Positions 5,825 through 6,046 of a DNA stretch of 6,046 nucleotides are shown here, one piece after another. The DNA is from Chloroflexota bacterium. GTDB lineage: Bacteria; Chloroflexota; Anaerolineae; Aggregatilineales; UBA2796. Under the pieces are notes generated by a model. It was not told where the DNA came from. It was given only the letters and a program-made list of their open reading frames with translations, and did no database searches. Location of the stretch: NCBI GenBank assembly GCA_017743585.1, contig JAGHYP010000173.1, forward strand, positions 1-6,046, read 5' to 3'. How positions within the stretch are numbered: position 1 is the stretch's first letter; each line of letters opens with the position of its first letter. The position numbers were made by a program, and so were the translations under genes.

Positions 5825-6046
5825 TGATCTTGCTCAAAAACGCTTTCATGCGCTCAGTGCGCGGCGCTGTGAAGAGCGTCTCAGGATCGCCTTGCTCGAC
5901 GATCTCGCCCTGATCCATGAAGATGACGCGACTGGCGGCCGCGCGCGCGAAGCCCATCTCATGGCTCACCACCAGCATCGTCATGCCTTCGCGCGCTAGA
6001 TCGAGCATGACGTCCAGCACTTCTTTGATCATCTCAGGATCGAGCG
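5814..6046 (-). CDS. Polar amino-acid ABC transporter ATP-binding subunit, C-terminal part (GlnQ/ArtP/HisP-like, partial)
   Basis: On the minus strand an open frame enters from the right edge and ends at a TAG (5816-5814). The 76 visible residues start LDPEMIKEVLDVM, which is the D-loop just after Walker B. Then come LVVSHEMGFARAAASRVIFM with the switch histidine (SHE), MDQGEIVEQGDPETLF, and a closing RTERMKAFLSKII. This C-terminal pattern is highly characteristic of the cytoplasmic ATPases energising polar amino-acid uptake (glutamine, arginine, histidine types). Walker A and the LSGGQ signature lie outside the window. The internal ATG at 6032-6030 is not the start, since the LDPE motif precedes it. 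The gene converges on the histidine kinase and overlaps its end by 11 bases. It probably belongs to a separate transport operon. Which amino acid is carried cannot be told from this part. Confidence 0.92.
   Translation of the reverse strand, partial: LDPEMIKEVLDVMLDLAREGMTMLVVSHEMGFARAAASRVIFMDQGEIVEQGDPETLFTAPRTERMKAFLSKIIKH

Noticed and set aside
1..6046. CRISPR array, tRNA/rRNA genes or insertion sequences
   Set aside because: No regularly spaced direct repeats, no tRNA-like cloverleaf and no transposase motifs or terminal repeats were seen on either strand.

Overview
The window is a G+C-rich bacterial sequence (roughly 55-60% by eye), densely packed with genes. Several signals fit a Chloroflexota (Anaerolineae-like) genome: a TGGTATAAT extended -10 promoter, an AAA/STAND ATPase N-terminus of the NPY...FFGR type, and the style of the OmpR-type regulator. 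This placement is inference from recalled family resemblance, not a search.

Layout, left to right. (1) Positions 1-85, minus strand: the first 28 codons of a leftward gene whose N-terminus looks like an AAA/STAND-type ATPase. (2) Positions 86-168: a compact divergent control region. It has a strong rightward extended -10 box, a possible leftward -10 giving a leaderless transcript, and a perfect inverted repeat over the leftward start codon. (3) 169-1518, plus: a full-length Csx1/Csx2-type (TM1812 family) CARF-HEPN protein. This is the cyclic-oligoadenylate-activated ribonuclease class normally attached to type III CRISPR systems. No CRISPR array, cas10 or other cas gene is visible here. (4) 1518-3596, plus: a secreted beta-propeller protein of the TolB/PD40 kind whose start overlaps the csx1 stop. 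(5) 3603-4280, plus: an OmpR/PhoB-family response regulator. (6) 4352-5824, plus: a membrane sensor histidine kinase with HAMP, HisKA and HATPase domains. (7) 5814-6046, minus: the C-terminal part of a polar amino-acid ABC transporter ATPase, overlapping the kinase tail to tail.

How the genes fit together. The propeller, regulator and kinase look like one signalling unit. The exported propeller could be an accessory or sensing partner of the kinase, which would phosphorylate the regulator at Asp53. csx1 sits at the head of the same transcription unit, with a 1-nt or 4-nt stop/start overlap to the propeller gene, and the only strong promoter seen lies before csx1. Its arginine codon use (18 of 34 AGA/AGG against 1 of 26 in the regulator) suggests it arrived from elsewhere. 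An A+T-rich patch late in the propeller gene may be an internal promoter for the regulator/kinase pair. The most interesting question is whether an antiviral Csx1 RNase is functionally tied to an envelope-sensing two-component operon, or is only a recent insertion upstream of it.
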